Shown piece after piece: positions 33,346-45,905 of a DNA stretch of 64,000 nt; position 1 is the first letter of the stretch, and each line of letters opens with the position of its first letter. Both the position numbers and the translations under genes were made by a program. Source of the DNA: Dreissena polymorpha. Taxonomy: Eukaryota; Mollusca; Bivalvia; Myida; Dreissenidae. The stretch lies in assembly GCF_020536995.1 (NCBI RefSeq), contig NC_068366.1, forward strand, positions 66,332,798 to 66,396,797. The letters run 5' to 3'. The notes under the pieces were generated by a model. It saw only the letters and a list, made by a program, of their open reading frames with translations. It was not told the DNA's origin and did no database searches.

Positions 33346-34291
33346 AATCGTATTTACTATGATTATTTTTTCCTTTTGCCTACTGTTTAAAATATTAAGG
33401 TGATCGAATGACTGTATTGGATAGAGTAAAAGTGATCAACGTGTGCGAATTTTTTATATTATGTTGACTTTTTGTAATGAAGAAGATCACTTCTTTGTAT
33501 GATTTTCAAAATTTGAAAATGTAATTATCATTATCAACTAGAATGTTCTAAAGGTAAGTGTTTTGTTATCATTATCAATTAGAATATTAAATTTACATAA
33601 AAGCGACAGCAAAGATATGTTTAATGCTAAATTATTAAATAAATCTACTCATTATTTTTTGTAATTTTAACATAAGCATTACGTAATAGTGTTACTTAAC
33701 TAAGTCTGTGTAATTGAACAATTTTTAAATTTTTAATTGTATCCAGCATTGAAAATATAATCGATCATTGAAACAATAAGAACTTTTTTTTGTAAAAGAA
33801 ATTTACCACCGAAATTATATATTCATTATGTAAATTACAACATTATTGGTAATTTCTGATATTCAATCATTAATTTTAATTTAAATGGGGCTGTTACGTT
33901 ACACCGTGATATAAGTATTATTATTTTATAAAACATTACTTGAAAATAAAAAATATTTTTCTCTTTTAAAAAATAATATTTTCTTCTACATTGAGCACAC
34001 ACAAAAACACACAAACACTTTGATATATTCACAAACACTGTGATACATTGAATCGTCTCAATAACAACTAAATTTTCACGTAGGTAAAGCGGCATAATTG
34101 TTTTCATAAATATCTAGACGACCCGTTGTTTATAATACTTCAGTACAAAATATACTACTCATCAGTAACACTAATGATTGCAACGTCTTAATATCTTTAC
34201 ATTAAAACTTGCATTGACCAACTTTGGATAAAAAAACGTGCAGGGTGCCACAGTATCCGGGGCCAGTTGGGGAAGGGTTATTGCCACTAAA
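33346..34291. other. No gene seen
   Basis: Very AT-rich. A short duplication (TTATCATTATCAA.TAGAAT) occurs near 33526 and 33567. Near 34250 is a lone GCCACAGTATCCGGGGCCAG motif. No gene. Confidence 0.55.
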
Positions 34292-34548
34292 TGAGTCGCG
34301 TTCTAAAAAAACTGGACATAATGCATGTGCGTAAAGTGTCGTCCTAGATTAGGGACGACTCTTTCCGCCTAAATTGGATTTTTGCTAAGAAGAGACTTCA
34401 TTTAAACGAATGTGCGTAAAGTGTCGTCCCTGATTAGCCTGTGCAAACTGCACAGACTACCCTGATTAGCCTTGCAAACTGCATAGGCTAATCTGGGACG
34501 ACACTTTACGCACATGCATTATGCCCAGTTTTCTCACAATACGACTCA
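34292..34548. mobile_element. GTGTCGTCCC-type MITE, rearranged copy
   Basis: Ends TGAGTCGCGTTCT and, inverted, TTGTGAGAAAACTGGGCATA are present. The interior holds a deletion of part of the left arm and a duplicated GATTAGCCTGTGCAAACTGC/GATTAGCCTTGCAAACTGC module. Confidence 0.8.
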
Positions 34549-35162
34549 AATAGATAAAGAGTTTTTTTTCAATAACTTCAATAGGGAAGGAAATAATTTG
34601 ATGAACATCGATGCGTTTGTATGTGTAGGTAGCTAACACGCAAAACAAATGTTGGATTGCATTTGAGATCAGTATGGTCAAAAGCACTGTTACTGAAAAG
34701 TGAAAAAGGAATTTATTTAAATACGTTTTGTTAGGTTGGCGGTATTTTGCATTGATGTTGTGTTTAACTAGTGTAAATGCATACGTAGCAAAATATTCTA
34801 CTTGGAGCCAGTTGGGTAAAGGTCACAGTTTCCAAAAAAAAAAAAAGTTATATATGTGACGAGAAAATTTCGTTTGTGTTTCGTTCGCTATAATCAATGA
34901 TCAAAAGAACAATTTAAAACTTATATAAACTTGGATTGACAAATAAGAGTTGTGCATATAAGAGAACAACTGAAAAAGTCGCTTTCAGCAAATCAACGGT
35001 GATGTACAGAGATAAAAAAAAACACACTTCAAGCGTAAAGATAGGTACGTGATAATTAAACTGCTGTCTTTGTAAAATCTTCATGTTGATGCAAATGTTT
35101 CACAGTTATCCCCGAGGTATGGATCTGAAAAACGATATTAACGCACGGCGCAACAAGAATCC
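34549..35162. other. No gene seen
   Basis: Includes a single unit related to the 47 bp satellite near 34800 (TTGGAGCCAGTTGGGTAAAG) beside an A-run. Upstream DNA of the cystatin gene. Confidence 0.5.
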
Positions 35163-35171
35163 TTATAAAAG
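35163..35171 (+). promoter_or_regulatory. TATA box of the cystatin gene
   Basis: TTATAAAAG lies about 30 bases before a plausible start in TTCGGTACGCACATTACC. A leader exon with a consensus splice donor follows, which supports a real promoter. Confidence 0.6.
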
Positions 35172-35192
35172 CCCACAATTTGCGTGTTCGGT

Positions 35193-35241
35193 ACGCACAT
35201 TACCCTGGAAGCCGCTAGTGCGCAAAAGGCTCAATTAACCG
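35193..35241 (+). other. Noncoding leader exon 1 of the cystatin gene
   Basis: About 49 bases end CAATTAACCG with donor GTAAGTTTATA at 35242. The exon has no ATG. The partner acceptor is GCATTTCAG ending at 37386, ten bases before the start codon. The intron is therefore about 2.1 kb. The 5' end is estimated from the TATA box. Confidence 0.55.
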
Positions 35242-37386
35242 GTAAGTTTATAGAAATGACTTGTTTATTAATCAGTTAAGCTATACGTTTATTGGAAAAA
35301 TTAACTGTTAGAATAGATAAATTAAATACGGCATAATACAAACGCTCATTCGAAAAATCATAAAATACAATAGTCTTTTAAATTTGACAAAAACTATGCA
35401 TATTGTTAATAATTTATGCATTATCAAACATTTGAAATATCCTTGTTCTAAAAGGGAAATATCTATATTTTATGTCAGTATTGTACTACTCCGTTTATAG
35501 TGTGTTTTTTGTTGTTGTTTAAATGTGTGTATTAATAAACAACTTCTAATTTCCGTATACGTATAAAATGACGCGACAGTTCTGCATGATGTTTAGTACA
35601 GTCGATTGGTGTATAGCGGATTTTAGTGAGTAACGCATAGGTTAAACGTTTTTTGCAAAATACTTTTATTTATGTTTAGATTAATAGTTTTCTATGAATT
35701 GAATACAAAAAGCCTATCATTGTTAAGTCGATTCATGTATTTGTTGACGTGTGTCAATGATTACAACTGTTTTCTTTTTTCGAAAGCAATACAAGGTCAC
35801 GTTATGTACGCACCGCTTTTGTGACGACAGGAAAAGTGCAGACGACTGGTTTCTTGAATTTTGCAGATTTTGTTTGGTAAAAATAATGTCCATTGATGTA
35901 ATATATTTTAGTATTATGTGTCCTTTACAAAAGTAAGAATGCTCAGAAACCAAATTGATGCGTACCATATAAAATAAGCATGAAAGCTGCAACTCTGGAT
36001 TTAGTGAATAACAGACATGTGGTGACCCATATTCAGGAATGTGGGGATTGTCTCAAAATAAATATAAACTCAATTGAAGTTGTCCAATACACATGTGGTT
36101 AGCGTGTGGCTATGGCATTAATTAGTGAAAACATCATTTTTAATGAAAAATAATCAAATTATAACGAAAAATCGATTTCTCTGAAAACATATTTTTCACT
36201 ATCAAATCTATATATAACAAGGTATTCAACTTAAAATGACCCGAATATAGGGTGCATCGCTTTGAACAGCCATTACTTCATCAATTATAAAGCGATTTCC
36301 ATGAACTTGGTCTTATCAAACGCAGAAATGAATTGCCTTTCTGGAAATGTATATATATTGCAATAATTTTCTACAATTGCTGTGTCAAATTTCAAGAAAT
36401 AACACGACACACATGTAATCCGATAAAGACCTACGCGATCCGGTAATGGCTGAATCAGTGTACCATGAAATTCGCGCTGTAAACAAATAATATTTTTTTC
36501 GGAAATTTAAAACCGCTGGCATGTCTCAATAGGAAAGACATGTGTCTATCTAGGTTTAATGGTTTAATTACTGAATGCATGGTGTTTACGTTGAAATGAG
36601 ACTCGAAGTCCTTAGCTATCCGTTATACAACAATCGACTGTACATGCACATTTACAGGGTGCATTATCAACGGGGTTTTCAGGGGTTTACACACGGGCTG
36701 GACAAAATGTAATCACACCGTTAGGAACTTAATTTTTGCAAATATCTCAAGTTATTGAAATACATTTGTAAAATTATTTGGTGCATACAAGACAGTTTGT
36801 GTTGCAGTTTGTGCCGATGTCTTAAGGTATAAGAATAAATCATTGAATAAACGTCTGAAATCGTTGAAAAAAGTTCACGTTCCGTGAAACATAACGGTGT
36901 AGTTCAAATCGAATTTTGAATAAGAACACATGCTAATTAAATAAAGTAATTCTGACCTACTTCACATTGCCATAAGCAGCATACAAACCTGCTTTTTATG
37001 CACTAGTTAAATTCTCAAGGAAAATTGTTTTAAGAAGTTATTTGAAATAAAACACAATTCACCGTCGTGTTAAAATCCATTAAAGTTAAAACGTGGAACT
37101 CGACAAAGTCACGTGATCCTGCACCCTGGTTTTAATATATGCTTTTGATAAAGGTTTTAAATATACATTTCGTCTTTAAAGCATTTTGTTATGCATTTTT
37201 CAATAGTAATTATACATTGGATTGAGCATTCGTATAAAATACTTACAACCAATCGTTCGGTATTTAATAATTCGAATCCTTGATACGATATTGAATATTA
37301 TCTTTTTTTTTTCTTCATTGGCACAAAATACATGTGCACGTATAAAATTGCTTCGAGTCGATGTAATATTCTGTAAAGCATTTCAG
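35242..37386 (+). other. Intron 1 of the cystatin gene
   Basis: AT-rich, with no internal gene or repeat recognised. Small opposing frames around 35725-35990 show no domain. Confidence 0.5.
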
Positions 37387-39678
37387 GAGAAGTAACATGG
37401 CAGCCATAAGTTTCAAGATTCTAGCCCTCACAGCTCTGGTCACCATGGGGCAAGCATCGTTCTTAAGTAGCAATACGGCTGGAAAAATAAATCCCATGGA
37501 TTTCAACGACCCTAAGGTTGACGAAATAGCGAATTTCGCTGCCAAAGCCATTGGGTTAGAGTATTGAGTGGAACGCGTCTTGATAGCCGAAACGCAGGTG
37601 GATATTTGAAATATTCCATTACATGACAAGTAAAATGATTTAGTTCGCATGTGTCGCGTTCATGTTAGTGAGCTATATTTAAAAGCATTCCTTCTTGTAT
37701 TTTCAATTTGAATGAACAGATTAATATAGATGTATATATATTTCATTGTTCTTTATCAAATGTAAGACAGTAACTATAACAACCCTCTATGAAACGAAAA
37801 CACTATATGTTTTGAGTAGATGAAAGCGAAAAACAAACAAAAACATACAATTACATAGTACATATAATTAGGGAACAATTGTTAATTTGGTGCCCAAATT
37901 TGTATTTTATTATCTTAAGGTAATCAACAATTGAAACTGCAACGCTTGTTTTTTCGCAGGTTGTGGATGGAATCATCAAATTTTTCATGAGAATAAGAAT
38001 TTCAAACTTTGCGTCTAACCAGGTAAGTTCCAATTTCAAATACTTATAACCTTGTAATTAGTGTGCCTTAGATGCATATTATTTTTTTTTAAAGCCATAA
38101 TTCCGATTTTAACTTTAAACACAAGGAAAGTACGATATGTATATTGTCACTAGAGATTATTTTAAATACAGTACATGTATATTCGTAGAAAAATGTTAAA
38201 GCACTCTGAGAAGCATATATTATATGGGTCGAGTTTTTTTTTATATATGATAAGAAAATTAACTAATGTCAAGGCAAACTTTCGTGATTGGCTCAAAGGT
38301 TGTCATCGGTCATTGTTTTTCCGTTGACCTCGTAAGTTCGATTCCCTTTCAAAAATTTAGGATCTTATAAGTGTTGAAGTTATATGTTTCTTATTTCTTA
38401 GATTCTTAATTGTATCTTTATATTTTTCAAAACATTTTATTTCGAGAATGCAAACAAATACATATACATTTTTAAGAAATAACACAAGAATGTTATGCAA
38501 ATAGAAATGAACAAAATAACATATGCAGCACATCAAAGGTTTTCTATGTAATGCTTATACTTGTGTGTTGAAAAAACATAAAAGGAATTTCAAAGAAAAA
38601 AGACATTTTCCAGTGTGTATTGAAAAAAACACACACGGATATTTTAATTGTACTATCAGATGAAAAAGGCATAGAGAAAAACATTAATAGCTTCATATAA
38701 TTATATAGACATTTTTCAGCGTGTTTAGTCAAACAATGAGATATATATATGAAAATATATATATATATATATGAAAAATACGTCTAACAATTACCTTTGT
38801 TTAAGTAACGGAACTCTATAAATAGCATTTCCAGAAAGTTGTTAAACTAAAAAGCAAAAAATGCTAACATAATCATCAAATTCAAATTTTGGGTTTATGA
38901 CACAATTGCATTAAATATGTTCCATTCACTGTCAAAGATTCTAAATTATTTTTTGAAATGGATATTTTTCTCAAGTTATAATATTCATACTTAATGTATT
39001 TATTGGCTCCAGTTATGCTTGGAATGCATTTACTCATTTTATACTTTTATAAACATAGCTTTATTAACAAAATAACATTATGTATGACACTATCATACTT
39101 TTTTTAATATCCAAGAAGAAACAGTGTGATATTGATAAAAGGAAACGATTGTCTTGGTAACATTTCATTAATAATATCTTTAGATATCTGACATTCCCAG
39201 AATAGATGTTCTAAACATTCATCACCGTGTTTTACAACAAGAACTTAATGGATCTTTATAATGTTGTGACGAATATACTCTTGTCCTAATTGAGTAATTC
39301 TAGTCTTCCGAATTTCTGGAAGTTTTTGTATTTATAGTGCAAACTGAACCCATTTATGCCTAGCGTCTAGAAAAAAGGCCTTGGCAAATAGCGTAGATGC
39401 GCATGGTGCGGCGTCTCATTTGGGTCTGCGCTGTTTGCTTTAAGGAATTTCTGTAAGAAATATTCTAAATATAGAAATAAAGATACTAGACATCCCTACT
39501 TTTGGAAATAAATTGATCTAATTTAGAAGAATGGAGAAGTCCACTTGGCATTATTGGGTTAAAATTATTTTATTTTCAATTGCATTTATAGGCGATCACC
39601 TGTGACGTCGTGGTACTCTACCCACCCGGAGAGGAAAGCTATAGGCTGACTTCCTTCTCATGCGATACGATGTATTAG
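37387..39678 (+). CDS. Secreted cystatin (cysteine protease inhibitor), three coding exons, one in-frame stop
   Basis: Exon 37387-37597 begins ATG at 37397. MAAISFKILALTALVTMGQA is a signal peptide, then INPMDFNDPKVDEIANFAAK is the cystatin N-terminal strand and helix, ending VERVLIAETQ. Exon 37960-38022 (acceptor TTTTTTCGCAG, donor GTAAGT) encodes VVDGIIKFFMRIRISNFASN plus Q. Exon 39592-39678 encodes AITCDVVVLYPPGEESYRLT, SFSCDTMY and stop. The joined product has about 116 positions. It carries the inhibitory loop Q-VVDG (QxVxG) across the first coding junction. PP stands where PW is usual, and only the C-terminal Cys pair is present. All junctions are phase 0, at the same places as in vertebrate type-2 cystatin genes. 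One TGA (37565-37567, after GLEY) interrupts the frame; it may be a base error, a null allele or a pseudogene. The donor GTGGAT at 37598 is weak. Confidence 0.85.
38284..38357 (+). ncRNA. tRNA-derived remnant in cystatin intron
   Basis: TTGGCTCAAAGGT (A-box-like, 38288) followed by ATCGGTC and, at 38335, the B box AGTTCGATTCC, spaced as in a tRNA. The stems are degraded and there is no terminator nearby. Probably a tRNA-derived SINE head or pseudogene. Confidence 0.4.
39347..39562 (+). mobile_element. TTAA-flanked MITE, piggyBac-like, in the last cystatin intron
   Basis: Diverged copy of the 12498 element. The left end has decayed to TGAACCC and the right end is TTGGGTTAA. One side of the central hairpin is shortened. 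It ends 29 bases before the acceptor of the final cystatin exon. Confidence 0.8.
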
Positions 39679-39776
39679 ATCTGCCTTTCTGGGGTCGTAT
39701 TTAAGAAACATTTTAAGTCATTTCTTAAATATTTTCACTAAAGTTCCAAGTTACAATGTTTTTTATTTCTTTACTT

Positions 39777-39782
39777 AATAAA
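39777..39782 (+). terminator. Poly(A) signal of the cystatin gene
   Basis: AATAAA occurs 99 bases after the stop codon and is followed about 25 bases later by a T/G-rich tract, as expected for cleavage near 39800. Confidence 0.6.
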
Positions 39783-39799
39783 GACGTGCATGTTTTTTT

Positions 39800-40660
39800 T
39801 TGGTATTCCTCAAATAACACTAACATAAATGATGTTTGTTTGATGTAATGTTCGATGCCTAACTATTGCTGTATGAAATGAAACACTTAAGAACAATTCC
39901 CAATTTAAGTGTAAAAATAAAATTTAACTCAAGATGCTTCTGGAATACCATCCCTGATCGCCATTTGAAATCATTTAAACAACCATTTATGATAAAAATT
40001 TACTTTATATAATGCATTTTTTTTTCTTAAAATGATCACATACTTAACCGACAAATCTCTTGACACGTACTATTGTTCTTGTATACTTTTTCTAACATTT
40101 TTATCTATGTATCATCATATTATGTATATTTTCTGAAAATTGAATACACCAATAAAATGAACGTACAATGTATTAATTTGCGAGTTATTTATGAACCGCG
40201 AGGGTCACCGTGTACGCTTGTGTATATTAGTACTATTTAGAATGCCAGTTTAAAGGCAAACGCGCGCCTGTTACTTTATCAAATCTTAATTTACCGACTT
40301 TGAAAGTGTCGTTTTTAATAAATATATTTCATTTCACGTTGAAAAGTAATACTTGTTCTTAAATCAGTGTTGGTTTTCATGGTATTGAAAGTTGCTAACA
40401 CAATAATAAAAAGTGTTTGTAAGTGTGTGTTTCACGTGCTCTTTGGTCGGTCTTAATGTAAGGTAAATGGTCATAAATACAGGGCGTTGGAATGATGCAA
40501 CTTTGGGTTCATTTTGTTTGTATTTGAAGTTTTTAATGAGAACGCAAACAGCAATGTTCTTACTATATTGAATTAGAACAGTTTAAATTATGTTTCGTTG
40601 CGAAAATGTTCTGCAAAATAAACAAAAGGAACTCAACTTGTAACACCCGGAGAGAATATT
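39800..40660. other. No gene seen
   Basis: AT-rich sequence without supported features. Confidence 0.6.
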
Positions 40661-40919
40661 TGAGCCGCGTTCTGATAAAACTGGGCTTAATGCATGTGCG
40701 TAACGTGTCATCCCAGATTAGCCTGTGCAGTCCGCACAGCCTTATCAGGGACGACACTTTTCGTTTTAATGATATTTTTAGTTTGAAGAAAGTCTTTTCT
40801 TACCGAAAAGTTTAGGGTGAAAGTGTCGTCCCTGATTAGCCTGTGCGGACTGTACAGGCTAATCTGGGATGACACTTTACGCACATGCATTGAGCCTAGT
40901 TTTCTCAGATCGCGGCTCA
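40661..40919. mobile_element. GTGTCGTCCC-type MITE, full copy
   Basis: TGAGCCGCGTTCTGATAAAA at the left and, inverted, TGAGCCGCGATCTGAGAAAA at the right. The arms continue through GCATGTGCGTAA, GTGTC.TCCCAGATTAGCC and TGTGCAGTCCGCACAG. The terminal inverted repeats are roughly 80 bp with a short unique middle. Confidence 0.9.
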
Positions 40920-43900
40920 TTTATTAGCGGAAAGGGATTCTTATCTATGACAATGGCCGATGCCAAATTAAACACAGCACGTCCGCAAAACGTACAACAT
41001 TCACGATAAGAATATGAATACAATTAGACCGCTGGTCTTCAAACGAAAAGTGGATATACATGTAGTTGAAGGCGATCTTGAATCGTTATCCGGATGAAAC
41101 GTAACTTCAATAATAATAAGCAATACTAAGCAATTTGTAAATAGTGTAAACTGGTATTTAAAATATGTGTATAAGCTTGAAATAAACTTTAGAAGTATTA
41201 TACAAGTAACATAACGAAAGATCTCTCCTTAATTTATTGCATTTAATGTATTTAACATGCCATCGATTTAACGTGAACTCTTATACGTGTAATTTTTTTG
41301 CAAGTTCTCATTATGATTAATGACAACATTTACATCACATGACATGGTTTTCAATACAATTTCGCAATGCATTCGCAATTTACAAGTACTTGGTTTTTAT
41401 ACACACATGTAAACGTTTTTTTTTACAGTAGTGGCTCGTTATAAGGACAGTTACTGTTTGCATGATATTAGTAAGGTTGTGAGGAATACAATTTAATATA
41501 TACATATGATTTTACTTATCTATATTCTTTCCAAACGAATCTATGTATCAGGTAAGAGGTGAAACTTCATTAAAATAGATCCAATTCATTAATTGCAAGA
41601 GACCGATCGCCCAACAGATATTCGCGGTAAAAATCACAGGACAAAAAAGCAAACGTTTATAAAACTAGGTTTACCGAATTGGAATTGTTTTATTAAAAAG
41701 TGGGACCATGCAATTTGATAACCGGTTAGAAGACAACGCCGCAAATAAAACAAGTATAAAAATGGAAATCAAATGGTATTGCGTTTGTATTTGAGATTCG
41801 ACCCGCATTTGATGGATGAGCATTGCATTGGGTAACTAGCATATACTGTTGATGTTGTATAAAGATTTGTCCTGATCGATGTTATATAAGGTACACCATT
41901 GTATATAATATCCAACATTAATAGCATATCCTCTATATAAATCGTTTTGCAAGTGTTAAGAATCGCTCATACCCGTAAATTAGTAGCGCCGGTTCGTACG
42001 CAGCACATTTGAGTATGGATTTTACTTTCTTAAGCAAGAGTATGAGTTTATTATTTATTTCAACCCAATCACGATGTTATCAACTTTATTTGGCCAGTGC
42101 CGATATGCGATTGTTTCGCCGAGCATCGAACCCATTTCAACATAATTTTGTTAAAGTAATTTGTAATCTTCTATATTTCATTTATTATGAAAACGAAATC
42201 GAAATTTAAAGGTCAATAGCAAATAGTAGTTTTGCTCTAAAATATGACAAACAAATATTTGAACACGGTGCTTTACTGAGTTGACGTTAATTTGTTTTAG
42301 CGTCCGAGTGATGCACATTGTGACACATGCATTCTCACAGTATGAATTATTTTTTTTTATTCAATTTAAGACATACAATGTGTATACATGTATATGATCA
42401 TAAAACAAAGTGACACCATGTAGCAGCAATAATGTTCTAACATATTATACAATATATTCTAATATATATTTTTTAACCCTATGTTTTTTTTTATTAAAAA
42501 AATGTTAATATGTATTGTTTTCTTCGGTCGTTTATGATTTTTAATAAAGAAAACAAAAGAATTATTATGAATAAGGATGAGTTCAATAAAGTGAATAGAA
42601 AGCATACTGGACTTGTTTATGAAAGTGATTTTCCATTTTTGTTCAAATATATGAAGTGTATAATTGAAATAATTGATAAAACAGTTCATTGTAGGTTTTT
42701 GCTTTCTGTATTTCATGCTGAGTATAAACAAGTTCATCAATATAATTATGTAGTTCACAGCGTTATTAACCTCACAATATGAATTATACATATGTTATAA
42801 ACATAAATGGAATTCAGTAAATATGATCTTGACCTTGAGGAGTCGACTTTGGTCCAGCTTCGGTATCAGATACGTTGGGTTTATTTTGCAAACTATTCGA
42901 AGGACTCGACCATTTAGACGATGCTGTGAAGCAGCTCGTCTAAGTTATCATACCTTGAAAAATTATTCACAATGGCGACCTATGTAAAAGACTGAGCCAG
43001 TCCGATTGAGATAGCTCGATTTTTCTAATCAGCATACCTCGCTGATTATCATTGATAAAGGTTAAGAAGCTCAGCTATAAATAGGACAGCATATTCTGGG
43101 GAAAAGATTGAATAATAATTTGAAAACGTTAATTTTTAATCAGTTATATTCAATCCATTATATGTTTATAGATCAATGAAACAATTATGCATTTTCTGTA
43201 TTGTATTTGACATTTGTCGTGATTCAGTAAATAAATTGCGAATTAAAACGTGTATAATTAACTTTCAACGCGATCATGAGTGTAAAGAAAACGAATTATT
43301 TTGAAACTTCCATTTGTAAACGTTGTAGCGACTATGGTATATAAACAGCATAATAGCCATGATACATGTAAAACTGGCTCTTTTGCGTGCTTTCTCATTT
43401 TGCATATTTAATAAACTTTTCAAACATAAATTACAGAGTCACATCTGTGCACATACTATGTTTGATAATTCATTCGTTTGTTGGATATTGTTTGCTGTTT
43501 TAAACACATATTAGGTCATATCGCGGAGATTTAGTTAACATTACCATGTGTTCATGAGCGAACTCACGTATTCAAGTGCTCTTACGACTATGTGCTCATA
43601 CCTACTTTCGGGAATGATCATGAAATTATTGCCGTACTTAACGAACAAACATGCATAAGCTTATTGAATTAGAGAAGAAAAAAAAACAATAATCAACAGA
43701 GAAAAATTATAGTTCATGCACATGGGCATGTGAAATCACGTCCGAACAGGAAAGGAAATAACGAAATATAAAGTTTTTTTATGATAAACATGTGAAATTA
43801 AAGCACATGGTTTAATTAAAGAGCATGTCAAGTTTTGAATTATATGCTGAAACGTTATGTTATAACCCACAAACGTTTTACTGTAACAGAACGTTTTTTT

Positions 43901-43990
43901 AAGATAAGTGGTACAGAAAATACACGTCGAATATCTTTTTAAAGATATTTCTTGTTATATTTGATCGAGAATGTAACCCACCTCCCAGTT
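40920..43990. other. No gene seen
   Basis: A 3 kb AT-rich stretch. The frame at 42510-42782 (Lys/Ile/Phe-rich) has low-complexity composition and no domain, and the opposite strand is equally open. I see no gene. Confidence 0.5.
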
Positions 43991-43999
43991 TCGCTGAAT

Positions 44000-44268
44000 G
44001 AATAAAGTTCCCCACGGGTACTGCTTCCCCGTACCCCGAATTGTATTTCGTACCCTACATTTTTCGTACCCATTTTTTTTTGTAACCAATTTTTTCGTTC
44101 CCAAATTTTTGCTCGTACCGAAATGTTTTTTCGTACCCAATTTTTTTTCATACCCAAATTTTTTTTCGTAACCAAATCTTTTTTTGTACCCATTTTTTGC
44201 ATCATTTTTGTACCCACAATTTTCGTACCCATTTTATTTCTTACCCAAAATTTTCGTACCCACATACA
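44000..44268. repeat. TTTTTTCGTACCCAAA-type short tandem repeat
   Basis: About 13 degenerate units of 15-21 bases (T-run plus CGTACCCA). They make a Lys/Thr/Gly/Met-rich frame on the minus strand that is an artefact. Confidence 0.85.
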
Positions 44269-44289
44269 CAATTGTGGTGATGTAGATAA

Positions 44290-45580
44290 ACTTAAATAGA
44301 TGCTTTTATATCAATCCTCTTCAAAAGCATCGTCACACCAGTACTGTTAGTACTTTGATTCATTCATTACACGATATCGAGCACTCAAGTCCATGTTTTC
44401 TGCACGAAGAACGCTTACTGTCGCAGTTAGTTTTTCACTTGTATTTGGTGAGTTATGATGGAGAGAGCAGCATGTATGCCCTAACTGGAACAAAGAGTCC
44501 ATTATCTAGTTTACATCCCGTACAAATTGGATTGTGTTTCGACCCTCATATCCCATCACCTATTTGAGGACAGGTGCTAAGACTGTGAAACTTTGCGAAA
44601 GCAGACGTGGATGGTGCGGTTTAAATTTCCACTGTTTTGCGATTGTTGATGGTCTTTTCCGTGAAAATTCGTTTAGTTGGCGTAAGCTGTTAAAAGTACT
44701 AACGCTTGACTCACCATATAGTGTTACAATATTTGTTCACTTGGTACATCACACATTTTTGTTTTATGTATTTCTGGAAGTGGCTTATCTCATTATGTAA
44801 CACTTCACATTATCGCAGTTTGTTAAAGGTTTTCTTTTTCAAACTCCAAAACCCAAATATATCGAATTTGTATCACACCCAGTTAAGACATGCACAGCAG
44901 GAAGTTAATTACACATGCGTTTACCCTGAACAGTTTTGATTTTTCTTACACTCCTAACGTTAACTTTTCGCGTTGCACCAACGTGTTCGTCTGATCGGAA
45001 GACTATGTAATTGTGTCTTGTTCTGTGAATATTGGGCAAAATGCATGTGCGTGAAGTTTCGTCCCAGATTAGCCTGTGCAGTCCGCACAGGATAATCAGG
45101 GACGACACTTTCCACTTTAATGGTATTTTTTGTTTAAAGGCAGTCCCTTTTTACCAAAAATCTAGTTCAAGCGGAAAGTGTCGTCCCCGATTAGCCTGTG
45201 CGGACTGCACAGGCTAATCTGGGACGACACTTTACGCACATGCATTATGCCCAGTTTTTTAAGAACGTCATTCAATTGTACTCTAGTTCTGCATGGTAGC
45301 ACTGGAGAAAAAATAAGTCTTTTCTCACCAATTAGTTTCACTCTTTTGTATTTAAGCCCATTCGACAGCTGTGTAAACAATAATAATATCGACTTCAGCT
45401 GCAGCATGTATAACCTTACATTTTATGATTTGAAAACTGGTACCAAGAAGATTGACGAAGTTCTGTTTGTTTGCAGAGTTTGTTACAAATGGTCGTTCTT
45501 TGAACTTAAACAGAACTCTCGTCCCCATATTACCATAACTCCGAAGTTGATTTTTTCAGAAATCATGGGCGTATAGCCAC
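44290..45580 (+). pseudogene. Unrecognised decayed coding-like stretch, split by a MITE
   Basis: Three successive plus-strand frames give protein-like text: HDIEHSSPCFLHEERLLSQL...YDGESSMYALTGTKSPLSS; RTGAKTVKLCESRRGWCGLN...FRENSFSWRKLLKVLTLD; and, after the MITE at 45018-45270, SCSMYNLTFYDLKTGTKKID...VCRVCYKWSFFELKQNSRPH ending at 45576. The composition is less AT-driven than in the surrounding DNA. I do not recognise a family. It may be an old gene or element remnant, or chance. Confidence 0.25.
45018..45270. mobile_element. GTGTCGTCCC-type MITE, full copy
   Basis: The left part has GCATGTGCGTGAAGTTTCGT, then CCCAGATTAGCCTGTGCAGT. The right arm CCCGATTAGCCTGTGCGGAC ... GACACTTTACGCACATGCA is complete. 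The extreme left end (TTCTGTGAATATTGGGC) has diverged. Confidence 0.88.
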
Positions 45581-45634
45581 AAAACCAATGTATTTTATGT
45601 AGAAAGGATCCCCCATACAGTGCCATATCATCAT

Positions 45635-45897
45635 ATGAGTCGTGTTTTTAGAAAAATGGGCATAAAGCTTGTGCGTAAAGTGTCGTCCCAGATTAGCCTG
45701 TGCAGTCCGCACAGGCTAATCAGGGACGACACTTTCCATTTTTATGACATTTTTCGTTAAAATGAAGTCTCTTCTTAGCAAAAATCCAATTAAGGCGGAA
45801 AGTGTCGTCCCTGGTTAGCCTGTGCGGACTACACAGGCTAATATAGGACGACACTTTCCGCACATGCATTATGCCCTGTTTCTCAGAACGCGATTCA
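45635..45897. mobile_element. GTGTCGTCCC-type MITE, full copy
   Basis: TGAGTCGTGTTTTTAGAAAA to the inverted TGAATCGCGTTCTGAGAAAC. The middle segment AAAATGAAGTCTCTTCTTAG and both long arms are intact. It lies only about 365 bases from the 45018 copy. Confidence 0.9.
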
Positions 45898-45905
45898 TCT
45901 AATTA

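Noticed and set aside
42459-42791. Overlapping 110- and 90-codon frames on both strands
   Set aside because: AT-driven composition on both strands, no domain, no splice or promoter context.
43939-44271. 110-codon Lys/Gly/Thr-rich frame
   Set aside because: Translation of the CGTACCCA tandem repeat.
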